A stretch of 64,000 nt of DNA from Setaria digitata (GCA_003640385.1 RCAB01000203.1:40117-104116), one strand, 5' to 3'. Shown: positions 11,803 to 24,900, counted from the first letter of the stretch. The notes: a model not told the origin generated them from the letters alone. Made by a program: numbers and translations.

Positions 11803-13972
11803 AAGGCGTAACCTGTTTTTATCACTTGTGCTACGATCCCAGAATCGAATTTTGCCTCAAAAAAATAACATATTAGTGTTTTAAAATTCCTCAAAGTTAG
11901 AAGTAACATCCTTCTGACACATATCACAGCATTCATAATATTCTTCTAATAGCTTCAAATTGAAGAAGATAAAAAGAAGGAAATTCTGCATTTTTCAAAG
12001 GAAGCTTTGAAACTACATTCAAGTGTTAAAATTTAAAAAGTATAGCCAAATTTTTAAATGTTTTAATCAAAGCAACACAAGTTTTCAAATATTTTAGAAG
12101 ACGAAATAACTTACTTGCTCTTTTGGGACTTGGAAAACAGCTTCATGCAAAGCTGGGTCAAATTTTTCACCCTCTGGAGAAATTTGCCTTAATCCATGTT
12201 TCACAAATGTTTTCTGCAACACTGTTCTCGTCATTTCCAGTCCTTCGAACAAATTTTTTAAGGACACATTTTTTTCCAATTCCTCCTTTTTTACTGCACT
12301 AACTGCGAGATCAAGAATATCTGCTACCTGAAAGACAAACCATGATTAAGTCATTAGAATAGGTTTCCAAAGAACAAGTAAAAAACGAACCACACAAATA
12401 ATAAGAAAGTCAAGAAAACAACAAACTTCAAGTAAATCTTTGCAGAATCCTTGGATAGCAAATACCTTCGCTTCTTCTGTTTGCTTTTGTCCACGACGAC
12501 GGACATTTTCGACTTCAGCTAGCGCTCGCGTATATTTATCCTCGAAATTTCAGCATATTTCATATCAGTAAAATGAAACTTACATGCAATGTCACTAGAT
12601 TCTTTTAGAAAGAGACCTTCAACTCTTATCTTTTACAAAGATGTTTGCCATTAAATTTAAGCAATCCAATTAACTAATGTACCATTCCTTTGCTATCAAA
12701 TAGAAAAGTTATTTAATAGCTACAAGCAGTAACTTTTCTCAACATACAACATAATTACTAACAATTTATCAAATACTTGATGATAATAAAAGACAGCCGT
12801 TCTCAAATTCAAGATAGATCGAATAGCTGAAGATCCCTCTGCTTGACACACCTACATTTTAGCAACCAATTCTGTTATAAGTCATAGAATCAACTACGTT
12901 ATCAACAAAAAATCTATGAATTTACCTTGAATCCACTCACTTCCTCTAAAAGCGTGTCATACTCTGTTGCAAGCGCATCAAATGCAGGTCGAGGTATTAC
13001 AAAGTCTTCGCCTGCTTCCGCAGCACCAACTGTTTCCTTCACTTTAGTAAGGAATTCTGCACCTGGAAAACAGTTATAATTTTATAATGTTCAAAATGCC
13101 TTTCTTCCATATTTAAAGTTTCTTGGAAAAAATGATATTAACCGAGAGAAGAACTACTTACAAAAAATATGCTGATAATTTACAGAAATATTGTATAAAG
13201 TGAGCAGCATTACAGCCATTTCTAATGACCCTTCAGCAAACCGAAAAATTTACGATATAAATTTTATGAAAGCCATCTTCAAAACTTTAATAACTTTATT
13301 GATTAATAATAACCTAACAATGTACAAAATAATTTAATTAATCAGCAAATCTTACTTGTTAACCTTGCATTTTCGTGCTTAAGGGAAAAATTTGTTGCTT
13401 CATTTGCTCCTTCCTTTTGCACAGCTGCACTAAATGAAAAACGTGTTGTGGATGTCGGGAAATTATTCCTAAGTAATAGTCTGAAATAATAAATATTACA
13501 TTATCACTTTTTAAGACAAGATATATGAATTACATTGTTCCTTTGTTCTCAGAAATAATATCAAATAAAAATAAATACTATGCAAACAAGAGAAACAGTT
13601 CTTTTGGACAAAAAGAAGATTATAAATACTGGGCACTTAATATTCCATCGTTTCATCTTTCGATATCAATTTATCCTAGACTATCCTTTCTTTTCCATTC
13701 CCTTCTTCTTTGAATTTGAGAATAACAACAAAATCAAAAGGAGTCAGTCACCTCTCATTAATTCGCTATTACTCATCTGATAAGAGTTGAGAAAGGTCAA
13801 GTTATTCGTTCAGTTAGTAGTGTGAACCTTATCGGACAGAAAAGACTCTCACATTTCTTGGAAAGTTATTCAATTAAAAATATAACCTTTTGCTCGATTG
13901 TGCAAGTGTTCGTGTCTCTAATCTAGCTATACGTATAGTGCCCAATAAAGTAAAACACGTACGTTTGATCAT
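11757..13972 (-). CDS. grpE: Mitochondrial GrpE co-chaperone
   Basis: Six exons join in frame (transcript order): 13972-13887, 13480-13356, 13062-12926, 12540-12427, 12327-12115, 11855-11757, giving 257 residues. It is the nucleotide-exchange factor for mitochondrial Hsp70, working in the matrix on import and folding. The first about 45 residues are rich in Arg, Thr and Ser and lack acidic runs, a typical import presequence (start MIKRTCFTLLGTIRIAR). A long helical region follows, with the family core YTRALAEVENVRRR and IQGFCKDLLEVADILDLA. The C-terminal beta domain contains LHEAVFQVP and SGIVAQVIKTGYALQNRPIR and ends KVGVVQ. I chose the start because exon 1 is the only upstream ATG exon found whose phase fits exon 2 (AG|A). 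Confidence 0.93.
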
Positions 13973-14574
13973 TTCAGGTAGCACGAATTCCCTCCTGATT
14001 TATGAAATTTATAATGATTACTATAATTATAAGCCAACAGTAACAAATAAGCTAAATAAGAGAACACTTCTATAACGAGAGGAATTCCGGAGAGTTATCA
14101 GTTTCACCACATCAATATCACCGTAAATCCCCAACTACCATTTCCATATCACAAATCATTTGAGCTGCATCACATCGAAATAACTTACAACGATCTCTAC
14201 GCTCTCCTGCATTTTCTTTTCCCTCTTTTCTCGTTTTTTTTTCCTCTCATCTATCTTTTCTCTCTCACCCTTTATCCCTATAGCATCTCAATATTTGGTC
14301 CACGTATTCATTTACGCAACATATAGTAGAATTCCTTAATAACTGGATCACGGATTTTTGGTCTTTCTTTCCACGTAACACGCTTAGAACCCACGTACGT
14401 ATCCACCTACACTTGGAGCATTTACGTTAGTTAAGACCCTCCGTACTTAAAATATGTAATTACGCCTCTGTTACTTGATCTTTGAATAAATGTAATTATT
14501 ATTATATGACATTTCTTTCTTTTTCTGCCCCATATTTCTCCTATTTAATTACTAATTGCTCTGAATTGTTGAAG

Positions 14575-14582
14575 TGACGTCA
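14575..14582. promoter_or_regulatory. Perfect CRE (TGACGTCA) bZIP site
   Basis: The palindromic octamer TGACGTCA is the classic binding site of ATF/CREB-type bZIP factors. It lies about 600 bases from the GrpE start and 830 bases from the mL16 start. An 8-base perfect match in this AT-rich composition is unlikely but not impossible by chance. Confidence 0.45.
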
Positions 14583-15363
14583 TACAAATCGTAAATTACA
14601 ACAGTTTCATCATGTGAATTCAGAATGATTTATAAAAAAGAGTGATGCTAATTGGTAATATTAGCATTACCATTAGTAACCTGTTTAGCTTAGCAATGAG
14701 CAGAGTGGTGTAACTGTTAAAATTAAATGGAATTATTAAGTGATAAGTTCATAATATTGATAAGGCTGAATCCCTCATGATATTGATCAGAAATGGTCGC
14801 TTATGATATGGATGAGGATGATTAAAACTGATTCACTTATAATTTCAGACATAAGTTAATTAATGTTAATCATTCAGCAGTTGTTCGCAGCGCAAAATAA
14901 ATTAGACGAGTGAAGAAGTAGAGGAAGTAATAACTGTAATCCATAAATTTAAGAATTTTCAAATCTGAAAGTAACTTGTCTGATTATGATAATTTGATGT
15001 GTTAGTAAAGTTTTTAATTTGATGTTACTATTGTTTATGAGAATTTAAAACACACAAAGTTGGAGCCATCTTTGTTTTTGTATGGCACTAATCACTAATC
15101 AGTAAGACCGAGTGATAAGTTATACTGAAAAGTAAAGAATAGGAGATCCAATTTGCGTTTCCGTTTAAAGACACTTTAATTGCCTTTTAAACTCATATAT
15201 AATTTAAATTCCTCGTAGCTAGAAATAAATTTCCAACCAGTCCATCATTATTCATCACTTACTATGTAATACGTGATATTAATCAAATCACGCTGTACTT
15301 GTTATATATTAATGGAGTGACGTATGGAATGGGTAGAAGTGCGGTAGAAATCAAAAGGCCTGA

Positions 15364-15370
15364 TTTTCAG
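15364..15370 (+). promoter_or_regulatory. mrpl-16: Candidate trans-splice acceptor of mL16
   Basis: TTTTCAG matches the nematode 3' splice consensus and lies 39 bases upstream of the chosen ATG (15410). It would exclude the two upstream in-frame ATGs (15299, 15329) from the mature message, which is why 15410 is preferred as start. Confidence 0.5.
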
Positions 15371-15409
15371 GTTATTATCTACAATGGTGATCTTGTAATT
15401 CAAATCAAA

Positions 15410-16836
15410 ATGTTATTACAACAAATTGAAAAGTCGCTCTGGCACAATTCAATACGTTTTCTACGTAACAACAAAAAGTGGTTACCGAGACCGGAGCCAG
15501 AGACATTTGAGCGTAAGTGAATAACTTGGAGTTGTCATACATCCATGTAACAGTAATCTCTTGCAGAGATCACTTGTTTAATCTTCAACTAGCCGCTTTT
15601 AACTTTTCAAATTTCCTTCATGTAATGTAATACTGATTGATTGTGAAATTGATACTTAATGCAGAGAGATTGGAATTGCTTAAAAAAATTGAAGCAGAGG
15701 TGAATCGTATTGTTGTAGATGTTGTATTTCCACCAAACGGAGAATACAAGTTGCCACCAATGCCCGAGGAACCAACCTATGATCCTGCATTGGGAGAACA
15801 AAAATTCAAAACATCAAAACAGCTCGTTAGTATCCGTGGTGTCGAAGAAATACACACTGAATTGATCCACAGACAGTACGGTCTTGCTGCTGTAGCTGGC
15901 GGTTTCATCAGTTCACATGATTTCAATTTCATTCGTGTAAGGTTTTATATATATGTGCATGTTGCAATGCTAACTTTATCCATTATTTTTTTACCATCAG
16001 TAAAATAAATTGCTTTCATATTTTGTTTAGTGTTATCACTGAAAAGAATGCTTATGGTTTGAACTTTCGAAATTCCGTTATACAATCAAATTATTTAAAG
16101 TTTATTTCTAGGATCGCTTAAACAGGAACCTTTTAAAAAATCAATTCGCAATATGGCGAGTACCTGCACCGTGGCTTCCACGTACAAAAAGGGCAGTTGG
16201 AGCGAAATCAGGTAGTGGTAAAGGAAATATACATTATTATGTTACACCTGTGCGAGCAAAAAGAATTATTTTGGAACTTGGCGGTTACGTTATGGAATTG
16301 GAAGTATGTTTAGAATTAATTCAGAATTACACTAAATACATGTTGCAGGAAGGATCTATCTTTCCTTGTCTATCCCATTGGAGTAGTATTGGATTAGTTT
16401 ATGGGTTAGCATTAAAGGAAAAATAATCTGACGTCTGAAATTAGACTTTTTTCGGATCCCTGATTGATATTTAGTGACTCTCTGCCTCTGAAAAATTTTT
16501 GAATACTAATACTAATCAAGTATTAACACACAGAGTACAGCATATGAGCGGTCCTGTGTCATCTATATTGTTTTAATTATTTTCAAATCAGCTTTGTTTC
16601 ACTCAAGATTTGCGTTTTAGGCAAGAGCCTATCTGATGCATCTTTGCGAACGGTTTCGTTTTCCAGTTGAATTTGTTAGCGAAAAAATTTTGGAGGAGAA
16701 GAAACTTCAGGAAAAGAAGGTCGAGGAAATGAATGTTAATAAATTTAATTGGGATTTGGCTCTAAAATATAATATGCAAGATTGCCATAGATGGCTGTCA
16801 TATTATGATATCGCTTTTAAATGTAAATATACATAA
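15410..16836 (+). CDS. mrpl-16: Mitochondrial large-subunit ribosomal protein uL16m
   Basis: Exons 15410-15512, 15665-15936, 16112-16303 and 16621-16836 join in frame to 260 residues. It is a component of the mitochondrial large ribosomal subunit near the peptidyl-transferase centre. The L16 core is clear around residues 126-190: NQFAIWRVPAPWLPRTKRAV, then GAKSGSGKGNIHYYVTPV (a glycine-rich loop) and AKRIILELGG. Upstream is PPMPEEPTYDPALGEQKF, a metazoan mitochondrial extension. The C-terminal part (EEKKLQEKKVEEMNVNKFNW) is charged. The first about 35 residues (MLLQQIEKSLWHNSIRFLR) could be an import signal. It is the first gene of a likely three-gene operon; the PGAP2 start lies 379 bases beyond its stop. 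Confidence 0.92.
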
Positions 16837-17214
16837 TGTATGTGAAAAGTTCGTGTTTTGGCGGGTGTTAGGAAAATTAAAATTGAACAGTTCAAAGACT
16901 GGATTTCTTTTGAAAAGAATATTTTCACAAACTTTATGATTACTTTTGTTCATTATTATTAAATCAGTTCTCTTTGCTGATTTTTTTAGTCATTGTTTTG
17001 CATTGTTGCATTTATATATTGCACGAATAAAATATTTGTCCATTGTAATATACCGAAATTCATTTGTTTTACTACTAGAAGTATATTTTATGAGTTCTAG
17101 TACAGAATATAATGGAAGTCCCACAGTTACCAATCATACAGATTACATTTGCTGCTTTGGAAAATTTCCAAAAAATATTAACAATTCATGATTTTCAGTA
17201 ATGGATCGCAAGAA
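16837..17214 (+). promoter_or_regulatory. Intercistronic region mL16-PGAP2
   Basis: It contains AATAAA at 17026-17031, a likely poly(A) signal for mL16, and TTTTCAG ending at 17198, 16 bases before the PGAP2 ATG. A poly(A) signal followed within 200 bases by a trans-splice-type acceptor is the arrangement of nematode operon spacers. No further gene is present. Confidence 0.55.
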
Positions 17215-18472
17215 ATGGCATTAATAGGTGATGAGGAATTACTGTTTATTCCGTTTCGATGGTTTATTCTCGTTACCGCAGGTTTACCTTTTTCTGCCTT
17301 ATGTCTTTGTATATCATTATCGTTAGCACTACATTTGGATGAGTCTACTCGTACTCATTGTGGCGTTGTGAATTATTTACCATCGATATCGGCTGCTGTT
17401 GCATCCTTTTCTCCAGAGCGGTATATTTGGCGATTTTTCGTTGCTTTGCATTCCGCACCCCGTATTGTAGCAGCTTTAGCGTTTAAGTGAGGTTTTTATT
17501 TTTTCCCATGTTAATTCTTTTTCATGAACTTGGTAATTTGCCGTTTGTTTTTCGTCTAACTTTCACTTTTTCTTTCTTCGATAGAAATTTCCTATTAACA
17601 TCTCCATTACGACCGCTGAATGATCGAATATGGTTCGAATTAGCCTGTCAAATTGCTTGCTTTGTAAATATCGCGGAAAGTTTATTTCTTCTTTTATTAA
17701 CTACCGCTTCATCCACGGAAAGTCACGGTATGTTTTACTGAACTCACATTTATTTTCTGCAGTTTTAATTATTTATGATTTGAAAGCAGTTATTTCAAGT
17801 AAGAAGCATTTCAGTCCTTTATTTTAGCCATCCATAAAATATCGTTCCTCGGATTTGGTCTCTGTTCAATATTGTATATGCTCTCTGCAACAAGTTTGCT
17901 CCAGTATTCTGGTAGACGTCGTACATCCTCGCTGGTCAGTTTTTCTTTTTTTGCAAATATATTCCTTTTTATCATGTAGAAATACAGGAGTGAAAGATAC
18001 TAAGATGATAGCTTTATTCCAGACCAGTGTCGTGAATTGGTCATATCTGGATGAAGTGTGAACATAGCATAATCTTTAATGATTTATTTATTACAAGACA
18101 TCGGTTTTGTTTATTTGACAATGTTTTTCATTAGTAATATTAAATTTTTAGAGAAAAAAGTCACTGATGTTAAATTTATATCTTCTTTAGGGTGAAAAAT
18201 CATTCCAATACAAGGTTCTTATGTGCTCCACATCTACAATATCGCTTTTTCTTGCCATATATTTCTTCAATCGTCATAACACCTACTGTGAACCTGGAAT
18301 ATACACACTTTTTGCTGTTTCTGAATATGCTGTTGTGCTGTCAAATATATTTTTTCACTGTACTTTACTTTTTGATTTTCATGGGAAACATTTCGTTTTG
18401 ACATCATCTGCCCTAAATTTTCATTACCAACCGCTTTTGCCAGAATTTAACGCTAGTAAGCGTTCGGCCTGA
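17215..18472 (+). CDS. PGAP2: PGAP2 / FRAG1-type GPI-anchor remodelling protein
   Basis: Exons 17215-17486, 17585-17727, 17828-17934 and 18191-18472 join in frame to 267 residues. The family acts in the Golgi in fatty-acid remodelling of GPI anchors and belongs to the Frag1/DRAM/Sfk1 membrane-protein group. Visible signs are a first hydrophobic segment (about residues 16-40), then YLPSISAAVASFSPERYIWR and FFVALHSAPR (about residues 54-83), which are family hallmarks. Three or four more hydrophobic segments follow, with CEPGIYTLFAVSEYAVV and NIFFHCTLLFDFHGKHF in the last exon. The length is close to the usual about 250. The start was chosen as the first ATG in frame after the TTTTCAG acceptor. 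Confidence 0.92.
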
Positions 18473-18832
18473 TATCTGCCTTAAAAAAGGGTTGAAAAAA
18501 TGGTCTAAATGAGATGTTTTTTTCTTAGAATTTTGCGATATTCTGTTCATGTTGTATACTATATTCATTGTTATATCCACATTTTTTTCTTTTGGTTTCA
18601 TTGGTTCTACTGTGATATCGAAGAAGTATAGGTCATTTTGTTATTTATCAGCCGAATAAATACCATTAATTCATGTACCTTCCTTCTTTCTGATTGGTTT
18701 ATAAGGAAAATTCTTCCGATTGATTTAATTCAAACCAAGCTTATTTCTTTCATTTAAAACTTTCACTTTTGCTATGACTAAAGTGGTGTATAATTTTATT
18801 ATTCTTTTTTTTTCCAGGATAGCACCACTGCA
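18473..18832 (+). promoter_or_regulatory. Intercistronic region PGAP2-LYAR
   Basis: It carries AATAAA at 18655-18660 and a T-rich tract ending in TTTCCAG at 18817, 15 bases before the LYAR start codon. This again matches an operon spacer with 3' end formation followed by trans-splicing. Nothing else is recognised. Confidence 0.55.
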
Positions 18833-20895
18833 ATGGTGTTTTTTAGCTGTGATAAATGTAGCGAAGCTTTAAAGAAAAATCAGGTTGAAAAACATGGATT
18901 CAAATGCAGGTATATCTAACTTGTGGTAAACTTTTAATAAATAAGTATAACAGAATTAGTGGTCTATTCCCGAATAATTAAACTAAGTAATTTATATACT
19001 GTTAGGAATCATTGTTTAACTGGTTTCTGATGTATTACATTGGCGAAGAAAGAACAGTGAAGATTATTTACATTACCAGATAGTGACATTTCAAAAACTA
19101 TTGATTGTCTGTGCTACCTAGAAGTTTGAGTAATTTAGCATAGTTACTCTCTCTTTAATTGCTACGCTTAAATTACTAGTAGCTTAAAATATTATTTTAA
19201 TAATAAATAATATTTCCCTTAGAGCCATGCAGNGTAAACTTTTAATAAATAAGTATAACAGAATTAGTGGTCTATTCCCGAATAATTAAACTAAGTAATT
19301 TATATACTGTTAGGAATCATTGTTTAACTGGTTTCTGATGTATTACATTGGCGAAGAAAGAACAGTGAAGATTATTTACATTACCAGATAGTGACATTTC
19401 AAAAACTATTGATTGTCTGTGCTACCTAGAAGTTTGAGTAATTTAGCATAGTTACTCTCTCTTTAATTGCTACGCTTAAATTACTAGTAGCTTAAAATAT
19501 TATTTTAATAATAAATAATATTTCCCTTAGAGCCATGCAGGGTTGCTTGATATTGTTTAGGCTGAAGTGGTCAGTCAGTATTGTCCAGAGAAATTTCTCG
19601 TAGTATGAACGAGGAGTTTAGCAGGGATCTACTATGATTAACAGGCTTGAATATTAGAAAAATTAAACCTGCTTCACTATTTTAAGATCGTATTTGGTGA
19701 TTCAACAAAATTGAATGGTGGAAGCTTTTTTTTTTATTGAGGCATTTCATTTCAGGAATGCAACTTATTCATGTTTGGATTGTGGGCAAGCCTTTTCTCG
19801 TGTATCTTATAAAGACCACATTAGGTGTGTGACAGAAAATAAAAAGTATGGTGGGAAAAACTATACTGAAAAAGAAAACAAGGTGAGACTCTCAGCAGTG
19901 ACATTTTCGAATACTTGGAAATGTTTGAAAGGACATTTTTGAGGGTATTTAAAATATTGGTGTGTTCTAATTATATTCAGGGTGAGGCAAAGCAGAATCG
20001 TTGGATTGAGCAGGTGGAGCGGGCAATAGAAAATGTAAGGGATCAAGGACTTAAAGATCTTCTGCAGCAGATTCATGGTTTCAACAATATACCAAGAAAG
20101 GAAGCGAAGTTCGTCAATTTCTTGCAAAATTCAATCAAAATCCGGGACCGAAGTCTATGTGTTAAGGTAGAACATTTGGAAATTAAATGTGCTGAACTTC
20201 AAAAAGGAGAAATTGAATATGACTTCATCGAATTTCTTTCATTTATTCACTTTTCTAAAAACTGTTTAACACTTTACAAATATGGAAAATGCAGGCATGG
20301 AATTGTATAAGTGAGCAAGCTTTAAAGATGCAACAGGAAGCTGAAAAAACGGAGCTGAATGAAAATGAAGGCTGCAATAGCCAAGATGAAAAGAAGTCGT
20401 TAAATTGTAAGCAGGAAACTTCGGGAAATGACAGTGGAAAAGTGGAAAAAATGAAGACTAAGAAAAAGGAATTGAAGGAAAATGGCGCGTCGGAAAATGA
20501 TCATAGTAATTCGGAGCAGGTATGCATTCTTATTTTTTTACCACAAAAGAAGTGTATTTAATCGCTTAATATACTTTTTTGTCATAATTTATCGAAGTTT
20601 TTTATTCGTTGTTAAGTGATAATGTAAGTGGTTGGATGACTGGAAGTGTTGCTTATAGAAAATTGTAACAACGAATGGTGTGAAAAAGTTTAAATGGAAA
20701 CGCGCAATCAAGCGAACTTTAAAGGAAGCAGAAAATGGACAAATGAAAATGAAGCGACTGAGGACCAAAGTTATCGAAAGTTATTTGGCAAGTGGTCAGT
20801 GTAATGGGAATGCTGAAAATCCCGAAGCCATTTTTAATGTTAAATTACAGTCTTTGGGTTTATGCATTGATAATAAAATAGTGCGGTTAAATTAA
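18833..20895 (+). CDS. LYAR: LYAR-type nucleolar zinc-finger protein
   Basis: Exons 18833-18909, 19756-19882, 19981-20166, 20295-20519 and 20659-20895 join in frame to 283 residues. LYAR proteins are nucleolar and linked to rRNA synthesis and cell growth. The N-terminus MVFFSCDKC is the family start. Two C2HC zinc fingers are visible: Cys6, Cys9, His21, Cys25 and Cys32, Cys35, His47, Cys50. They are followed by KYGGKNY and the QNRWIEQVERAI helix, with NIPRKEAKFVNFLQNS as a further conserved stretch. The middle (exon 4) is a charged Lys/Glu-rich region, probably disordered. The C-terminal part (KKFKWKRAIKRTLKEA) is basic, as expected for nucleolar targeting. Intron 1 is lengthened in the assembly by an N-joined duplication. 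Confidence 0.92.
18926..19540. repeat. N-joined direct duplication in LYAR intron 1 (307 bp)
   Basis: 18926-19232 and 19234-19540 appear identical and are separated by the single N at 19233. This is the longest duplication of the set. It lies wholly in intron 1 and does not affect the coding sequence. Confidence 0.9.
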
Positions 20896-21985
20896 TTAAA
20901 TGTCACCAGATGGTTATTGTTGTTTTCGTTATTACCATTGAATGTCAGCTTAATATAAATTAATTAATCTTTCATTAAACTTGTTATTAAGAATTTATGG
21001 AGTTCTGGGTTTTCTAAATGCATTTTTTTTTTTTTCTTAAATGAATTCTCTTTTCAATCTTTACTGCTAAGTATGAATAATACGGACTTATGGGAGGGGA
21101 AGGGAATAAAATACGACAATTAAAAAAGAGCCAAATAAAATATAATGATTCTTAGGATGGAGTTCATATTAGGTTTTTTCCTTAAATCCTGAGTGATTCT
21201 CCTATTTATGAAATCATTCTTCTCCTTGATAATGACGAGGATTTTAGTCCGACATGACTTTTTCATTCTTTTTTTATTTTGCACATTTATTGTTTTGAAT
21301 TAAAAAAAAAAATTATGTATTTTTTAAATGTTTTCAGTCTAAGCAAGACTGCCTGGCTGCTTTATATTTAAATATTGGTTGGATTAAATAATTTACTACA
21401 GTGGTTGAATTTCAAGACATGGATCAATGTCCTCCACAGCAAATGTTATCATTAAAGTGAGGAATCCGAATTACAAAAAAAAAAAAAAAAAAAAGATTTA
21501 GTGCATTTCTTATTATTTTGTTGCTATTCTCTGTCTTTTCATATTCGTATGACTTTTTAAATGAATAATAAATTTTGCAAATTTGTCCTTTTTAGAAGGA
21601 TAACCGTAACGTTATGATTCTAATAATAGTATTTTCTATCTCTAGTTTTTATTTTTTTTTTTTTTTAAGTTTAAGGATTTTTTTTTCTCTTCCTCTCAAA
21701 TCAATGAATGCCATAATGATTGATGCACAAGCTTAATGGAATATTGTCACAAAAATGAGGTTCTAGTCTTTTCTTTTTTTTGTTATAAATTGGTCTGCTA
21801 GAGAGTATTGGCATGAATGCCTATGATGAATTTTGCATTGGAAATATTTAATTTCGATTTCACTATGTTCATTCTCTAGAACTTTCCTTTTCTTTTTTTT
21901 CAGTTAAAATTATTGAATTATTATCATCAATCATTTATCATTTCTAGGCTTACAGTTGCTCAATGTTGTAATTATTTTGGACAGA
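20896..21985. other. Spacer after LYAR
   Basis: No gene is seen. It has AATAAA at 21105-21110, a candidate poly(A) signal for LYAR, and several T- or A-runs. Acceptor-like sites (TTTCTAG ending at 21947 and GGACAG ending at 21984) lie just before the next start codon. Confidence 0.5.
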
Positions 21986-24900
21986 ATGATTGGTGATAGT
22001 GAATTACTTGATGATTTCTATTGTAACGATGATGAGCCTGTTGCGCCAACACTTTTTACATTATGCATACGACAATTGGCATTAAAACAAAATGGAAATA
22101 TTGATTCTTTGCCTTCATCAATTGTTCAGAAAATAGTTTTACTAAATTACAATATAAATCATATGATAGAAATACAGCATGACTATGTCACATTTGAATA
22201 TTGCTGGATTTGTATTGGAAAAGATTGCAATTTGGATTGGCCTAATATCTATAAAAAATGCTTTCGTGGAATGAAACCGGAAGAATTTTTCATATTTTCA
22301 GCAATTAATGGAATTGCTACTGAGGTAAGTGCAATTATAAAAAAATTTTCAAACATGAAAATTACACTTAATTATTATGATGCTGATTTGTATTGATTTT
22401 ACTATATAAATTATTAAAATTACATAGCAAATTACTTTACTGTACGTGAACGTTGTTAAACTTTCAGCATCAAGTGTTACCATTATTATTTATCATTATT
22501 ATTTATTATTACTATTTATTTGTTTGTTTATTTAACTAATTTATTTATTTAATTAATTTTATTCATTTATTTTATTTATTTATTTATTTCTTTCATTTAC
22601 TTTTTTATTTATTTATTTGTTTAATTTATTTGTTTGATTTATTTATTTATTGTTGTNCATTTACTTATTTATTTTATTTATTTATTTGTTTAATTTATTT
22701 GTTTGATTTATTTATTTATTGTTGTTATTTTTAATTATTATTATTAATTACTATTGCTATCACATGAGCAAATTGCTGTTTGGTAAATTCAATATCTTTT
22801 TTTTTTTTTTTTTGAATCACACAAAATTATAGCTACGAGAGATTTTTCTTTATTTGAGTTTAATAATCAAAATGAATAAGCACTTCTTGGAAGGTGAAGA
22901 AATTTCGTGGAAATACGAAGACATGGTGAAAAGGTGAAAATTGCTGTAATTAATTAGGTAATTGAAATTTATTACTGTGATAAATTACTGTCCACAGTTA
23001 CTGGATAAATTTGGAAAAGTATTTGAAAAAAAAAAAAAGAAAAGTGCATACTAGCTTCCTGGACCATCCAATGTGATAATTAAAGATTAAATTAAATTAA
23101 ATTAACCGGATCTGGTTTTCTTTCACAATTCTCATTCTAAGTTTTACAACCTAAAAACGGTTTATAGCGATTTTATATGAGTAAACATGAATGGAAAGAA
23201 AAATTCTAAGATACCTTAATTTATTTGACAGGAACGAATTATAAAATCCCAAGCAAAAAGAAAAAAAAAAGAAAAAAAAGAAAAGAAACGAAACGAAAAT
23301 CATTTAAAAGTTGATAAAAATTTCAAATTATTTTCAATTGACATCTGTTAATTTGACTACCTGAAAGTTATTTTCATATAATTTGCTCAATAGTCAATTA
23401 GAGTTTATCTTAACATTTATCATTTATATTTTTATTTTTATGCAATCGCAATTTTCCTCCTCTTTCTTCTTTTTCTATTTATTTATTTATATAATAAGGA
23501 GAAAAGAAAGCGAAGCATTTATTGGATGATAATTAATACGGAAATGTTATGGACATTATCAGTCTCAGTTATTTCTCTTTCTTTTCCTAATTAGCTTTTC
23601 ATTATTCCGATTTTCTTTTTCAATCAAAAAATATGCAGCTGAGTACAATACAATTAATTTTAATATAATTTTCAGTTATGCGGCTGTATAAATGTATTTG
23701 TTACTTGATGTTTTTATCAATCAAATGAAATATTCTGATTAAGTGCGAAAAGCATTTTTGGGAGTAATGCATTGCTTGTTTACAATTGAAAAAGAGGAAA
23801 AGCTTTTTGCTGAATTGAAAATTGAAAACACTGTTAAATCAATTATGACTTATTTGAGGCTTTTTTAAAAACGTTTCAATTTAACACAAATTGGGGGGGG
23901 CCACATGAAATTGCATTTTCCATCGCTCATACGCTGCTCTTATGCTAATTGCATAATTTTTAGCATTTTCCGTGAAGTTTTTTGTTTGGCTTTTTCTTTC
24001 CTTTTTTTTTCCTTTTTTTTTTTTTTTTTTTAACGGCTATTTTTTATTCTTAAATTTCAAATTTGAAACGAAAACTATAAACTACGAGCTAAGTCATCAT
24101 TTGCATTAGAATCGAAAATTGCCATTATGCAATTAATATATTTCCATTGCTCGAATAATTTTTAACTTCCCAAAATATCCATTCTTGCATTATCACTCTT
24201 GCTAAATATAAGGCCTTTGGTCTCATTTCCAATCGTTAGATATTTAAAATTTGGAATTATTCGATTTGCGCAAATTAGCATATGTCATTTTCTTGGCTAC
24301 GTACTTGGACGAATGTTTCAAGTAATAATTCTCACTCTTTCCAATTTTTACAATTCTTGAACTGCTACGCTAGTAAGTTCTCATAATGATGTCATAAGTC
24401 CTAAAAGAACTGATTATGAATAATTTCTTTTTTTGGAAATACAATTTTTGCATTATCTTTTTTGTGCCATATTAGTTGATGATAATATAAAATTAATTCA
24501 ACTTATTAGATTTCAAGAAAAAAAAAAAAAAAAAAAAAGCAAAAAACTTGAATCAATTTCCTACTTTTGCTACTACTAATTTTTTTTATAACAATTTAGT
24601 AATTTGTTGCATTAACTTTCCATACAATATATTTAATGCTAATGAAATTTAAAAAGTAATTGAGCTTCGTAAATTTCAAAAAAAAATAATAATAATGATA
24701 ATGGAAATTTAGTCAATTTTTTTTTTTTTTTTTTTACTATTAATTATTTATATAAGAAAAATATTACAGGCATTATGGCAACGAATGAATGATGAAGAGA
24801 AGGAAAAATTACGACATTCAAAGAATGAAATACTACGACATACAGCACTGCTAATGCTAGATCCATCAATTTTTAAAACAATTCAATATAAAAGTATAAC

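Larger units (their letters stand above)
13973..15409. promoter_or_regulatory. Shared divergent promoter region of GrpE and mL16
   Basis: This 1.4-kb gap lies between the start codons of two oppositely transcribed genes for mitochondrial proteins. It has fewer long homopolymers than other spacers. It contains the perfect CRE octamer at 14575-14582 and at least three CACGTA-type E-box-like sites (about 14299-14400). No coding exon was found other than possible 5' UTR. An acceptor sequence TTTTCAG ends at 15370. Confidence 0.6.

Noticed and set aside
15299..15409. Upstream in-frame ATGs of mL16 at 15299 and 15329
   Set aside because: A TTTTCAG acceptor ends at 15370, so these ATGs would be removed by trans-splicing. 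15410 is the first ATG in frame after it.
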